64,000 nt of DNA from Phallusia mammillata (lineage: Eukaryota > Chordata > Ascidiacea > Phlebobranchia > Ascidiidae): NCBI GenBank assembly GCA_003260075.1, contig QLIY01000094.1:63331-127330 (forward strand). Reading direction: 5' to 3'. The notes beneath the pieces are model-generated. The model was not told where the DNA came from, made no database searches, and was given only the letters and a program-made list of their open reading frames with translations. Shown one piece after another: positions 1 through 11,989 of the stretch. The first letter of the stretch is position 1; the number at the start of each line of letters is the position of its first letter. A program made the translations under genes and the position numbers.

Positions 1-330
1 TTGAAAATTGAAAACAACTGATCTATACAAAATTTAACCAAACACACAAGTGCTTACGGTGTTTACCTAAACTTTTAGAAAGCTCTTGAAGGACCGGTGA
101 CCCATCATGATTCCACGTGACAACCACTTTAATCACTCGGCTTTACAAGATTGTCACCCAATAAGTTTACCATTGATTCACGTATGTCGTATGCATCGCG
201 TCATGCAAAATACAATAAATAATCGTGCACATGAATGAAAAAGAATTAGCAGACCAGAACAGCGGTTCGACCAGCGCAAAACTTCGTTTGAACCAAAATC
301 ATTCTTTTGAATCTAATCAAAAAACTTCTA

Positions 331-660
331 TGGACATCACCCCTCTTCCAAATAAGATTTACGGAGAAAGAAAGAGAAAATCAACAAAGGATACAGTTTT
401 GACAAGTTCACTCCATAAACGGATTCCAGCGGCCAATTTTTTAGAAGCCCCAAAAAAGCAGAAAAAAAATAAAAAAAGACGAAACCTATTCCACATAAAA
501 AATCTATCTCAAAAGCAGATGAAACAATAATGTGCTTGTTGTTACATGGTGAAAGTACCATGATTTGATGATTGGATCCAATGTGAAGAGTGGGCAAATT
601 AGGAGTGTGCATATATAGAAGACCAACAATACTATTGTTGTGACAACTGCGTGGCACATT
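331..660 (+). pseudogene. Remnant of a pogo-like (DDE_1) transposase C-terminal tail
   Basis: The frame reads a basic tail starting ITPLPNKIYGERKRKSTK and continuing VLTSSLHK. It then has a decayed zinc-binding end with the pieces CACC, DDWIQCEEWAN, ECA and YYCCDNC, interrupted by stop codons. This layout of a basic tail followed by a Cys-rich PHD-like end is typical of animal pogo/jerky-type transposases. Related remnants occur at 10840-11103 (continuing at 13293-13340) and 19930-20110. No catalytic domain is present. The assignment rests on motif memory and was not tested by search. Confidence 0.5.
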
Positions 661-1981
661 AAAAAAAGTAATTTGACTCTTCCAAATTAAAACTAAAAAT
701 GGGCATTGTAAGAAATAGCATATTTTTTACACAATATTCACTGTTCTAAAATTTGTTTATGAGGGTTTGGTGACAAAAGTCTATAGGCTTAATGTGATTT
801 CAAGTTTGCTACTTAGTGTACTAGCAGTATGATACTGTTTTGCAGCGTTCTTTGAATTTTAAAACTGAAGTTAAAGTTGTTTAATTTCAGTTATCAGGTA
901 AAAAATGAAAAATTGAAACCACGAAAAATCTGTAGGTTTCATCCAACATTCTTATTGACAACAAGATACCGATATTCAGGCTATGTTGCAAACTGGTCCT
1001 GTCAATTCCTTAAGCAGTCATAAAACATGGTTTTCAAACATCTCCGTAAAGACTTGAAAGACAATACAACTTTAAGATTTCTGGTAGCAAGTGATATATT
1101 GAACATCCTTTAATTGTGATTGTCCGGAAACAAAGCAATATATCAGTCAACAAAAGTACTAAGATAATATGTTGTTACATAATGAAAAGATGTAGTTTCT
1201 CAAATCTAACCACCACAAACAAGTTTACTTCTAAGCAATTCAGCCATAAACAAGGGGGTGTAACGGTTGCGTTTGTAACCAAATCTATTTCTTCACACAA
1301 TTTCCTTAGTTTTTCAATGAATGATCCATGTTATGCACAGGAAGGTCAATTGCTCATTAAGTTCCGTATAGACAGGACTCTGCAACAAATTAAACATCAG
1401 TAATATGTAATCACTCAGCACAAGGTGTGAAAGCATTTGTATTGTGGAAAGTTAATTGTATTACCACTTTCAAACATTTTACCAACTAAGCGTAATAATT
1501 TGGACAAAAAAAGTTCAGATCACTGTTACAATCCAATTTGTCGGGAATTGTCGATTTGTATTGATTCCCGCCTTCGTTCACGACAACTGGAGTTGCAATC
1601 TATTGCGTTGTGTGACGTAATAATCGACTGCCAGTTTGGAGCAATAACCCAACGTGGTTTCGTTTTTTTGTTGCTGTCTTCCATGGAGCACGGTGCTGCG
1701 ACGGTTATATTAGAAACGCCGTTTATTGTCGTGTTGACGATTTTTGGTGAGTCACTTTGTATATATGTGTTTAGTGACGTCAAAGTGTGAATTACCATAC
1801 TAAATGCGAACTTAACTGCGAACTAAATGTCATTTCGGTTTGTAATAGTTGTACTACACGTGTAGTTGGGTTTAGTTGCATTTGTTTACGCAGCGTTCTT
1901 GCACGATATTCTCGTGAAACGTGATTTTTTTACTCTGTCGCTCTACATAGCTTGGTAAGCATTGTGTAAGACGCCATAATT

Positions 1982-2360
1982 AGTGATGCACGGAAGGTTC
2001 GGTTGGTCAGAACATTTCGGCCGAATATGCTGTTTTCCCATGTTCGGTTTCGGCGCGATTTTTTGAAAATTCGGCCGAAACCAAACGTTTTGATTTGATT
2101 TGATTGTAAAAAATTAATACTAACACTGTCAATAACGCCAATATGAAACATCTTGAATTAACTAATTGTTGCGTCTAAAAAATACAAGCCACGTTGTCTG
2201 CAAAATATTAAAGTTATTTGTGAAAGTGATTTTGGAGTGTCATAAACCAGTTCACTTGCATCTACGACACGATGTTCAGTTAAAAACATCAATCAGAAAG
2301 GGGATTTTAGGTTCGGCCGGATTCGCCGAAATTATTCGGCCGAATGGCCGGAATTTAAGA
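1982..2360. mobile_element. Non-autonomous hAT-like MITE, degraded
   Basis: The region starts TAGTGATGCACGG and is rich in TTCGGCCGAA palindromes. It resembles the better preserved element at 10458-10808, whose end sequences TAGTGATGTACCGAAT are flanked by 8-bp target duplications. The right end is not clear. Confidence 0.45.
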
Positions 2361-3079
2361 AATATATTTGCATATATTTTATGAAATCAATGTCACAATT
2401 CCAACGGAGAAAGTTTCTAGTAGTTAACTACAACAACATCTACCATGAAACGTAAAGAGGTAATCTGGCAGCCTTTCGTTTTGCTGTGTGTGTGCGCGCG
2501 TAACACTACATGTTTGTTACTAGTTGTCTTACAATACGCGTTAAATCCACATGTAAAAATCCGCGTCTTAAGAAAACACAGCATTCAATGCTGCGTGGAA
2601 CGTGTGAAGTTTCATTTGCTTTCACTACTGTCGAAATGGTTTGCTACCTAATAAGTGTACCTAATATGCACGGAACTAAGTAACAACAAAAAGTCGAATG
2701 CCGTGAGGCATAAAAACGTTTTTACAGTGGCATTTTATTTCAAATTAAAAAAAAATGTCTGGTCGGAATGGCTCTTAGAATGGTAAAGGTTGGCGACCCC
2801 TCAAATATATGTGCTTATTGTTTCAAGGAGAGTGAGAGTAGGGAGCTTAGCCTAATTTGGTTAACTAAACAGAAGCCTGCGCAGAAAGTTAATTGACAAG
2901 GATCAGAGTATCGTATCTAACGTTTACTCGTGTTGCCGTACGTGTGACTTTCGAATATTCTAAATTTATTCCGGAATAGAAGTGTTTGGATCGCGAAAAA
3001 GGTTAACGCAACGTAACTGAGATAAATTTGTCAGGGATTGTGTATCAACAAATATGGTAACCCTAAACTATGTCAGACA

Positions 3080-3152
3080 GGGCCTAGGAACGGCTTATGG
3101 ATCTAATTTGTCTAAGTTGTATGTTGGCCAACCTGTAATAGGTCTTTAGCTA

Positions 3153-3250
<98 letters not shown>

Positions 3251-3868
3251 TTGAAACACGCCCCGCCCTTTCCCACACAAATCACACTTCCCGAATCTTG
3301 TGTAATAATCCACAGCGGCAACAACCACAAGTCGTACACAATCAGGAACGGACAGAAACAGGATTGAGAACGAAACGGGAACGGTTTTCTAAACAGAAAA
3401 CGAAACACATTGACATATGCCAACGCACAAAAATGCCAATGACTAACTTACCAATGTAACACTGACCAATGTAACCTTTGTGCCTAACTTGTCCTCAGCT
3501 ACAAGAGGGCATGGGAAACTGAAATGGTGTTTTTTGTACAGTGTGATCCTGTACCACACCATGTTTAAGTAGTTGCTCTGACCTTTGTAACCAAGTTGTC
3601 CTTATAACTACCAGAGGGTATGTGCCGTTTTTTATCAACATGCATTTTGCATTGTTTGCAAACAGCACTTGTTTGCTACGATCTTGTAAACTGGTAAACA
3701 TCACGAGATGTGAAATGACCTCAGCTGATTTAAAAACCTGACGCATCACAAATAACTGTTGACTACATGTTTATCTAGCGAGATAAATACGCCAGTCTGC
3801 TCCCGTTAAATGCAGTTGAAACGTTAAGAAAGACTTGTAAAGTTCTTTGAACGAATGCAACATCCAAA
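3080..3868 (+). promoter_or_regulatory. Duplicated 5' flank and promoter of Gla-EGF gene 1
   Basis: This flank recurs upstream of the two minus-strand copies (about 22680-23240 and 29230-29850), as an orphan at 13620-14130, and in shortened form at 16856-17280. About 100 bp before the ATG it holds an inverted pair of GATA-type sites, TTATCTAGCGAGATAA at 3771-3786, preserved in both minus-strand promoters. No other clear TATA box was seen, so the GATAAATA overlap may serve as the core element. The regulatory role is inferred from conservation between paralogues. Confidence 0.5.
3155..3250. repeat. Poly-C tract of 96 nt
   Basis: An uninterrupted C run in the 5' flank of the first Gla-EGF gene. 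The poly-Pro or poly-Gly reading frames crossing it are artefacts. It belongs to a set of G/C homopolymers that mark suspect joints across the window. Confidence 0.9.
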
Positions 3869-6800
3869 ATGAGATTAGCAGTGATTTTGATTTTGGTGTG
3901 CACCATTGCTAGAGTATTCACAGCTGAGTTTGGAGGTAAGTTCAAATTTATTGCATGTTTTTATTTATTTTTTAACCCATCTGACAAGTGTGTATTAGTG
4001 ACTAAATATTTGCTACTTGCATCAACTATTTCAACGGTCCGTGTGGATTAAAATTTGTTCAATTTTCAGTTTTCGTTGACAAAGAGAAGGCATCGGAGTT
4101 CTTAAAACGTGGCAAGCGGTCTAACGACGGTTGGACGGATTCGCAAAGATCAAACTTTGAAAGTGAATGTATTGAAGAACAGTGCGATTATGAAGAGACA
4201 AAAGAAATGTTTGATGACCCCCAATCTGCGGTAAGACAAAAGCGAACTCTTTCTGTCACTATTTACTGACTTGTTGCAACCGAAATATGTGATATTTAAA
4301 AAAGAACTACTATATATATCAAGGCAACATTTCTTGAATGCACTCATGCATTGACGATACAATATTATGTTCCTTTATGATAAACATTACAGGTTATGCT
4401 TTTTATTTATTACTGCATTTTTTAAAAATTGTTTTTTTTCTGTTTGAAATGGAGACTACTCCATCATTGAATTTACTTGCTAAAAATGACACAAGTTTTC
4501 TATTTTTATTTTAGAAACGTGCGTATGCCTCACTGTGGGGTAAGTCAGAATCAAAATATATGCTGTTATTTATCTTAATCAGTCTATTCCTTCAGACAAA
4601 TGTTCAAGCGATACTGAAGGTTGTAGCTCTCCAGGTACAATATTATGCAAGAACATTTACAACTCCGTTACATGTACCTGCCAATCAGGTTACACCGGGT
4701 GGAGATGTGACGAAGGTAAACAATCTTTCAAATTATGCGAAAACAGGGAGTATGCTTGCTTTTTGGAACAAGAAAAATCCTATTTTTTGCCTCAATATGA
4801 GTTTTTCAAACTAGTGTCGTACACATATGTACTCACGCAGATGTCGACGAATGTCTGAGTGAGGATATGGAGTATTATTGCGGTGAAAAATATATCTGTG
4901 TGAACACGGAAGGATCGTACAGATGTGAATGTGCGGATGACCCCCCCCCCCAAGTCAGAATCAAAATATATGCTGTTATTTATCTTAATCAGTCTATTCT
5001 TTCAGACAAATGTTCAAGCGATACTGAAGGTTGTAGCTCTCCAGGCACAATATTATGCGAGGATATTTACAACTCCGTTACATGTACCTGCTCTTTAGGT
5101 TACACCGGGTGGAGATGTGACGAAGGTAAATATCTGTCAAGTTATGCGAAAACAGGGAGTATGCTTGCTTTTTGGAACAAGAAAAATCCTATTTTTTTGC
5201 TTCAATATGAGTTTTTCAAACGAGTGTCGTACACATATGTACTCACGCAGATGTCAACGAATGTCTGAGTGAGGATGTGAAGTATAATTGCGATGAAAAG
5301 TATATCTGTGTGAACACGGAAGGATCGTACAGATGTGAGTGCGCAGATGAGGGTTGGACTGGCGATGACTGTGATATTGGTAAGACGAAAAAGGGTATAA
5401 TATTGTGTCTTTGTGGTTGAGGGCCGTGAAACAGTCACCAACTAAAGGCTGAATTAACTTTTATACTTTTTATTATCCTAAAGTTTAGGACCTAAACGCA
5501 GCCGTAGAACCAGTACACGAGTTTCCAACAGTATACTTGGTATATCATTATCATTTTGCTTTTACAACTAGATATACAATTTTTAAAAGTCAGTTCAATC
5601 TAATAAAGAGCCGTCTACCTCACAACGACAGCCCTGAAGACATATACAGTTTTATTTCAATGCAAGTTTAAAAGACATTCAAAAGAATTATTCCGTTTTA
5701 TTTATTTTTTCGCTTTTGTTAGGATCTTTTTCTGCACCACAAATTAAGTAAAACAACCTGAAGCATTTTCTTTTCATGCATTGCTGTTTTTAAGACGTGA
5801 ATGAATGCAACCAAACGGACATNAAAAGTCAGTTCAATCTAATAAAGAGCCGTCTACCTCACAACGACAGCCCTGAAGACATATACAGTTTTATTTCAAT
5901 GCAAGTTTAAAAGACATTCAAAAGAATTATTCCGTTTTATTTATTTTTTCGCTTTTGTTAGGATCTTTTTCTGCACCACAAATTAAGTAAAACAACCTGA
6001 AGCATTTTCTTTTCATGCATTGCTGTTTTTAAGACGTGAATGAATGCAACCAAACGGACATTTGCCCCATCGGCACCTGCCTCAACGTACCCGGTGCTTA
6101 TTACTGTGCGTGCGAACCTGGATCGGAGGAAGAAGGTTGTTCTCCAGGTATAAGTAATGTGCTGGACGCAAAGGCGCCGAGTTTTGCAAAAATGCAAGGT
6201 GGCGGACTTGAACGTCATTTTATGTGACGTCACTAATGCGTGCCACCACATGAGCTCAAACTCAAAGACTAACAAACTTCCCACAGAATGCAACGTTTGT
6301 CAAAATCATAAAAAAGAGAAATTTTTGAATTAGTATTTATTTGGAACACTTTGCTGTGTAACATTTATCATTGGTTTAGCAGCGTTTAAAAAAATGTTTT
6401 GTCATGTTGTTTTTGCTTTGTATCACCTAAAATAACCATTTATTACAGCACAATCGAATTGTACACATTAATGACCTAATATTCACTGGCAACAATTGTG
6501 TGTTTGACCTCATAAACAAGGCACTAATCGAAACAGGTTGCAGATTTTTGCTGCTTTTTCACCATAACGCTTGTTAAGAAGCAAAATCGTTCCTGATTTT
6601 TCTCAGATTTTACAATGTTTCGTACGATACCGCTACAAACAAACCAAAATATCCACGGTGGCCGCCACCGTGCTTTACAAACCCAAGGTGGCGGCGCCAC
6701 CCCGCCACCGCCCTCTCGGCGCCTATGGCTGGACGTGTGAAAAGTATAAGTCGTAAAATAACTATGGTTTAAGGATTGCAATTCAAGTAATACTCTCAAT

Positions 6801-9328
6801 TACCCACCGAAAAGGCGAATTTGCACAATAATAACCATACCACATTTTTGGTTAAATTCATTTGGTTTTAATTTAGACAACAATTTGTGTGAACGTTGGA
6901 GTCCTTGTAAAAACGGTGGTACCTGTTTGACGACAGTTCAAGGTTATTATTGTCTAAATACAAGGATCACACATAAAGTAATGCATAAAACTACCGTTTG
7001 AAGAACGCTTTGCACAATAATAACTTTGCCGTTTCTTTTTACCTAATTCATTTTGTTTCAATTTAGATTACAATGAGTGTGAAGATTGGAGTCCCTGCCA
7101 AAACGGTGGCACCTGTTTACCAACAGTTCAGGGTTATTATTGTCAGTGTGAGAGCGGATGGACCGGTAGAGATTGCGATTCAGGTATGCAAAACAACAAC
7201 GTGCCCCAATCATTTAAGTAAGACCCTGGTTGCCGAAAAGGAGCTATTTAATAGTTAAACAAAGGCTCTTGTTAAGACCCTCAATCNCGAATAGTATACT
7301 TGGTATATCATTTTACTTTTACAACTAGATATACTATTTTTAAAAGTCAGTTCAATCTAATAAAGAGCCGTCTTCCACACATCGACAGCCCTAAAAACAT
7401 ATACCGTTTAATTTCAATGCAAGTTTAAAAGACATTCAAAAGAATTATTTCGTTTTATTTTTTTTTCGCTTTTATTAGGACTTTTTTCTGCACCACAAAT
7501 TATTTACAAGTAAAACAACCTGACGCATTTTCTTTTCATGCATTGCTGTTTTAAGACGTGAATGAATGCAACCAAACGGACATTTGCCCCACTGGCACCT
7601 GCGTCAACGTACCCGGTGCTTATTACTGTGCGTGCGAACCTGGATCGGAGGAAGGAGGCTGTTCTCCAGGTAAAAGTGCTGTACTGGACATATGAAAAGT
7701 AAAAGTCGTAAAATCACTATGAAAAAACTATACTATTACAAAAAGTCTGTCAGGGGAAAACAAGCTTGTAACCACTAAATAAAACGATTGCAATTCAAGT
7801 AATACTCTCAATTACCCATCGAAAAGGCGAATTTGCACAATAATAACCATACCACATTTTTGGTCTAATTCATTTTGTTTTAATTTAGATTACAATTTGT
7901 GTGAACGTTGGAGTCCCTGTGAAAACGGTGGCACCTGTTTACCAACAGTTCAGGGTTATTATTGTCAGTGTGAGAGCGGATGGACCGGTAGAGATTGCGA
8001 TTCAGGTATGCAAAACAACAACGTGCCCCAATCATTTAAGTAAGACCCTGGTTGCCGAAAAGGAGCTATTTAATAGTTAAACAAAGGCTCTTGTTAAGAC
8101 CCTCAATCCTAAAATAAAAACATTATGGTATGTATTTTACGCATACTGCCAAAAAACATTTTGAAAGGATTTTGCTTGCTTTTGGAACATAAAAAATCTT
8201 ATTTTCTGTGTTCCTTTTTTTAAGTCGTAATGAAATATGTACTGACGCAGATGTCAATGAATGTCTGCTCAGTTTAAATGAGGTTGAATGTGCTGAAACA
8301 AAAGTCTGTGTGAACACGGAAGGATCGTACAGATGTGAGTGCGCGGATGACAGTTGGACTGGCGATAACTGTGATATTGGTAAGACGAAAAAGCGATTCA
8401 GTAATTGTGTCTTTGTGGTTAAGGGCCGTGAAACAGTCACCAACTAAAATTAGCTACTAAATGATAAATTTACTTTTAATACTTTTTGTTGTCCCAAACG
8501 CAGCCAACCACTTAGTATACAAATTTCAACAAGTTTACTTGATTCATCATTATCATTTTTACATGTAGAAATATTACTGTTAGTTATAGTTTAACCATAT
8601 ACAGAGCGGTCTTCGTTGCAACGACAGTTATAAAACATATCGTTTTTATTTCGATGCATATTTAAAAGCATTATTTTCGTATCCGTTTGTTTTTTTCGTT
8701 TGTTTGTTTGTTATATATATTCAGGAACTTTTTCTGCACCACCAATTATTTACAAGTAAAACAACCTGAAGCATTTTCTTATTGAACTTTTCTTCCTTTT
8801 TTTAAGTATTGTTGTTTTTAAAGACGTGAATGAATGCAACCAAACGGACATTTGTCCGTTTAGCAGCACCTGCGTCAACCAACCCGGCTTTTATTTCTGC
8901 ACATGTGAACTTGGTATGGAGGAAGGAGGTTGTCATATAGGTATAAGTGATGTGCTGAAAATACGAAAACTTAAAGTCGTAAATTCACTATGGTTTACAA
9001 AAAGGCAGTGGGGACGAAACAAGCTTGTAACCGGGGGGGGGGATGAAAAGATTGCATATAAAGTAATACATAGAACTACCCGTCGAAGAACGTTTTGCAC
9101 CATAATAACTTGTTGTGTTTTTTTGTTTTTTTACCTAATTGTTTTTTTTTACCTAATTCATTTCGTTTTATTTTAGATAACAATGAGTGTTGGCGTTCGA
9201 ACCCCTGCCAAAACGGTGGCACCTGTAGGCCAACAGTTCAGGGTTATTATTGTCATTGTGAGAACGGATGGATCGGTGTAAATTGTGATTTAGGTATTCA
9301 AAGACAACAACATGCACCAATAATTTAA
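3869..9328 (+). CDS. Secreted Gla-EGF protein, gene 1 (multi-exon)
   Basis: Exons: 3869-3935 signal peptide ([19 protein letters not shown]); 4070-4230 propeptide [17 protein letters not shown] plus Gla domain; 4515-4539 (25 nt, KRAYASLWG); 5006-5125 EGF1; 5251-5379 calcium-binding EGF; 6034-6147; 7067-7183; 8251-8379; 8824-8940; 9177-9293, probably read through to a stop ending at 9328. All internal introns are phase 1 after the Gla exons. Extra exons at 4596-4715, 4841-4940 (broken), 6877-6952 (broken), 7556-7669 and 7889-8005 lie beside a C11 run or single Ns and look like unmerged alleles. The minimal model totals 1131 nt, 376 aa. The Gla domain keeps [13 protein letters not shown] but has Thr-Asp where a Glu pair is usual in the omega loop. 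Asn/Asp beta-hydroxylation motifs such as CVNTEGSYRCEC are present. There is no protease domain. It should be carboxylated and secreted; the ligand is unknown. Confidence 0.75.
4070..4230 (+). CDS. Propeptide and Gla-domain exon of gene 1
   Basis: Acceptor AATTTTCAG and donor GTAAGA bound the exon. Counting back from the dibasic KR, Phe is at -16, Ala at -10 and Leu at -6, the spacing of the gamma-carboxylation recognition site in vertebrate vitamin-K-dependent proteins. The mature domain begins [17 protein letters not shown] and contains the CIEEQC disulfide loop followed by DYEETKEMF. Confidence 0.85.
4941..4951. repeat. C11 joint between duplicated segments
   Basis: The sequence just right of the run (from 4952) repeats the intron start at 4542 and then a near-identical EGF1 exon and EGF2 exon. 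The EGF exon at 4841 is cut off by the run. This reads as two allelic contig ends placed in tandem. Confidence 0.75.
5823..5823. other. Single N at an overlapping contig joint
   Basis: The sequence from about 5585 to 5822 is repeated immediately after the N, ending in the complete EGF exon at 6034. The partial exon at about 5794-5822 is the truncated duplicate. Confidence 0.8.
7287..7287. other. Single N at an overlapping contig joint
   Basis: The 103 nt before the N (7184-7286) reappear unchanged at 8006-8108. The sequence right of the N restarts within the intron before the 114-nt EGF exon. The two exon pairs on either side are therefore probably one pair in the real gene. Confidence 0.75.
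9033..9042. repeat. G10 run in an intron of gene 1
   Basis: The run replaces what is ACTAAATAA-like sequence in the paralogous introns (near 7775 and 18150). No flanking duplication is evident here. Confidence 0.6.
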
Positions 9329-9519
9329 ATTTATTTATTAGTGGAGTAAAGGCTCAAAAAGAACCTCATTTCCAAATTTAAAACATTATGGAATGTATTT
9401 TACGCAAACTGTTTAATAAAGTTTTATTAACTCAAATTGAACAAAATAATAGAGGAAAATCTATAAAGATGGTGATTAAGCACAACTGACTGAACAATAT
9501 TAAACCAAACACATTAGAG

Positions 9520-9616
9520 CAGTGGTTCTTAACCTTTTTTCCTTGCTGCACCCCTTTCAAATCACCAACCAATTTTCGCACCCCCTTTCAAATCACTAAC
9601 CAATTTTCGCTCCCCC
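9520..9616 (+). mobile_element. hAT-like element, left part, cut by N; empty allele beside it
   Basis: The element starts CAGTGGTTCTTAACC after the 8-bp site CATTAGAG (9512-9519) and is cut by an N at 9617. The sequence after the N repeats 9401-9519 and runs through the same CATTAGAG site at 9732-9739 with no insertion. The assembly thus holds a filled and an empty version side by side. Confidence 0.7.
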
Positions 9617-9968
9617 NTTTTACGCAAACTGTTTAATAAAGTTTTATTAACTCAAATTGAACAAAATAATAGAGGAAAATCTATAAAGATGGTGATTAAG
9701 CACAACTGACTGAACAATATTAAACCAAACACATTAGAGCTTATGGTGTTTACCTAAACTTTCAGAAAGCTCTTGAAGGTCATGACATCATGATTCCAAG
9801 TGACAACCACTTTTAATCACTCGGCTTTACAAGAATTTTACTCAACAAGTTTACCATTGCTTCATGTATGTTGTTTGTGTCGCATAATACAAAATACAAT
9901 GCATAATCGAGCACATTCGTGAAAAAGATTTTGCAGAACAGAACAGCAGTTCGCACGTTTGTTTAAAT

Positions 9969-10387
9969 CAGTGGTTCCCAAACTTTTTCATATTTTTTTC
10001 AAAACGGTCCCTTCGCCATTATTTCGAGGGCTCGCGGTCCTTAAGCCTAAATGTGTATTTCACACAAACGAAAGTTGATTGCAGGATTTTAGCTAGTTAT
10101 GCAAAATTGCGCATAACAATCATCCAAAGACAGCATGTGACATCACAAACAGGACAAAAACATTACGATTGTGCGCGAACAATTGCTTTTTTGATAGTTG
10201 TCATTCAATAAAGGCCATTGTTTAGCAATGGAGACAGTCGATTCTCAATTCTACTTTGATTTAAACTTATTTAGTGGCACAAACTGAGGCCAAATAAGAT
10301 TATAGAATTACTTCAACCGCTTCGCGGTCCCCCCAAAATTGCCTCAAGGACCCTAAAGGACCGCGGACCCCAGTTTGGGAACCGCTG
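9969..10387 (+). mobile_element. Non-autonomous hAT element (419 bp)
   Basis: Terminal inverted repeats are CAGTGGTTCCCAAAC and its complement at the right end, GTTTGGGAACCGCTG. The flanking 8-bp duplications are GTTTAAAT (9961-9968) and GTTTAAAC (10388-10395). There is no transposase frame. A truncated relative lies at about 60680-60840. Confidence 0.8.
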
Positions 10388-10457
10388 GTTTAAACCAAAA
10401 TCTTTCTTTTGAGTCTAATTTAAAAACTTGGTTGCTAGCGTTTAATTTGGTTCTTAA

Positions 10458-10808
10458 TAAAGATGTATCGAATATTCGGTTTGCCGAATTCAATCGGCCG
10501 AATCGACCATTTTTGCAAAGATTCGGTTTCGGCCGAATAATTTGCTGCGATTCGGCCGAAACCAAACTTTTTACGAACACATATTTAAAGCGTCAAACGT
10601 GTTTTTTTTTCTGCTCAATTAAACCGAAATGAGGACGAAACACAAGTATTCTGGAATAATTTCCTGGTAGATAAACATTTTTTCATGTCAAACGAGTAGC
10701 GTACGACGTCGAGTGACGTCATAAATGATTCGGCCGAATTTATTCGGCAAAACCATCGAATATTCGATTTTGGCCGAACCGAAATTTAGTCGATTCGGTA
10801 CATCACTA
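10458..10808. mobile_element. Non-autonomous hAT element with TTCGGCCGAA palindromes (351 bp)
   Basis: The perfect 8-bp target duplication GTTCTTAA lies at 10450-10457 and 10809-10816. The ends are TAAAGATGTATCGAAT and the complementary ATTCGGTACATCACTA. The body is rich in TTCGGCCGAA-type palindromes. It belongs to the same family as the copy at 1982-2360. Confidence 0.7.
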
Positions 10809-10839
10809 GTTCTTAAAACACATTACACAGTAAATAACA

Positions 10840-11103
10840 TCACCCCTCTTCCTAAGAATATTTACGGAGAAGGGAAGAGAAAATCAACAAAGTCTACAGT
10901 TTTGACAAGTTCACCCCATAAACAAAGTGTTGCAGCCAAGAAAAAAAGTACCAAAAATGCAGAAAAATAATACCAAACAAATTCCACTTAAAAAAATCTA
11001 CTTCAAAAGCAGATGAAGCGATATGCTTGCTTGGTATATGGTAAAAGTACCAATAATGATTGGATCCAATGTGAAAAGTGGGCAAATGAGGAATGTGCAA
11101 GAC
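10840..11103 (+). pseudogene. Pogo-like transposase tail remnant, interrupted
   Basis: The frame gives ITPLPKNIYGEGKRKSTK then VLTSSPHK, followed by frame-shifted remains of a Cys-rich end (NDWIQCEKWANEECAR). It is split by the hAT element at 11104-13292 and resumes at 13293 (TATTATTGTGACAAC, reading YYCDN). Confidence 0.5.
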
Positions 11104-11989
11104 CAGTGGCGGCTCGTGCCTAAAATTTCTGGGGGTGCTGCTCCAATTTTTAGCCTTTATTGGACAAATATAAGTTGCCAATACATAGAAAAGCCACATT
11201 TCTAGTTTTCTAGTCATTGTTTGTGTAGAAAAACAAGTAATACAAATCTTAATTAGCAACTCCATTGTGACTTAATGGTTGTTACGCAATAATGTACACG
11301 GGTGTAAACAGCAGACGGTATCATTGGGGAATTTTGTTTACTTGCACAGCGACGGGCCAAATTCAATAACATGCAGTAATAATGTGGCGCAAAAACACAC
11401 ATGACACAGTCTCGAAACAAAGCGGTTGTAAATACGGTAGAACACAACAACAGTATAAAGAAAAAAAATATTAATAAATGAGTCGAAAAAGATCGAAGTA
11501 TTTCAATTGGACAACATTTAAGTAAAACTGGATATAGCAATGACTACTAACTAACACACTTGCTATTCAGCCATTAATATGGTCATGTATCATTTAAGTA
11601 ACTTATAGCCACAGTCAGCATTTTCAACATATTCCATTACACGTCACAGATTATAATTGCCACACAAAAAAATAGCCATAAAGCTTTTTATTTGTATCAT
11701 AATTGACAAATTCAACAACCACATTACATTTGTGTCAGAACTTGTTTATTCAACATCTTTTCTTAATTTTTGTGTACAACTATTAATTGTTTGTAAGTTT
11801 CTTAACTGCTAAACTTGCTGCTTTATTTGGTGGCAAATAGCTTATAATTCCTTTTTTGAAGTACAAAACTCTGCAAGCTTTGAAAATTACAACACTCTCA
11901 CTTAAATTTAAAACATATTATTAAACCTTGTGCTTCTATTTTACAACCAAAATGAATCATAAAGCTATAGTTTAAGCAAAATAATTGAT

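Larger units (their letters stand above)
1..3080. other. Intergenic region, repeat debris, no host gene seen
   Basis: Positions 1-230 match the sequence found downstream of the other EGF gene copies (about 9710-9900, 19680-19880, and reversed at about 21170-21330 and 25670-25800). A further copy of the Gla-EGF gene may therefore lie just left of the window. Positions 331-660 are a transposase tail remnant. Positions about 1600-1980 recur at about 24690-25090. Positions about 1982-2360 form a repeat with TTCGGCCGAA palindromes. Between 2360 and 3080 I see only short unsupported reading frames. Confidence 0.6.

Noticed and set aside
225-530. 101-codon frame as a host gene
   Set aside because: Its content matches a basic tail found in two other transposon remnants in the window and runs into stops in the Cys-rich end, so it is called a transposase relic.
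3112-3423. Open frames rich in poly-Gly or poly-Pro across 3155-3250
   Set aside because: They are translations of a pure C run and carry no coding signal. The same applies to frames at 61141-61612 and 61828-62086.
4560-4814. 84-codon frame with a hydrophobic start as a separate secreted protein
   Set aside because: It overlaps the intron and the EGF1 exon of gene 1 in another frame; the exon frame and splice sites explain the sequence better.
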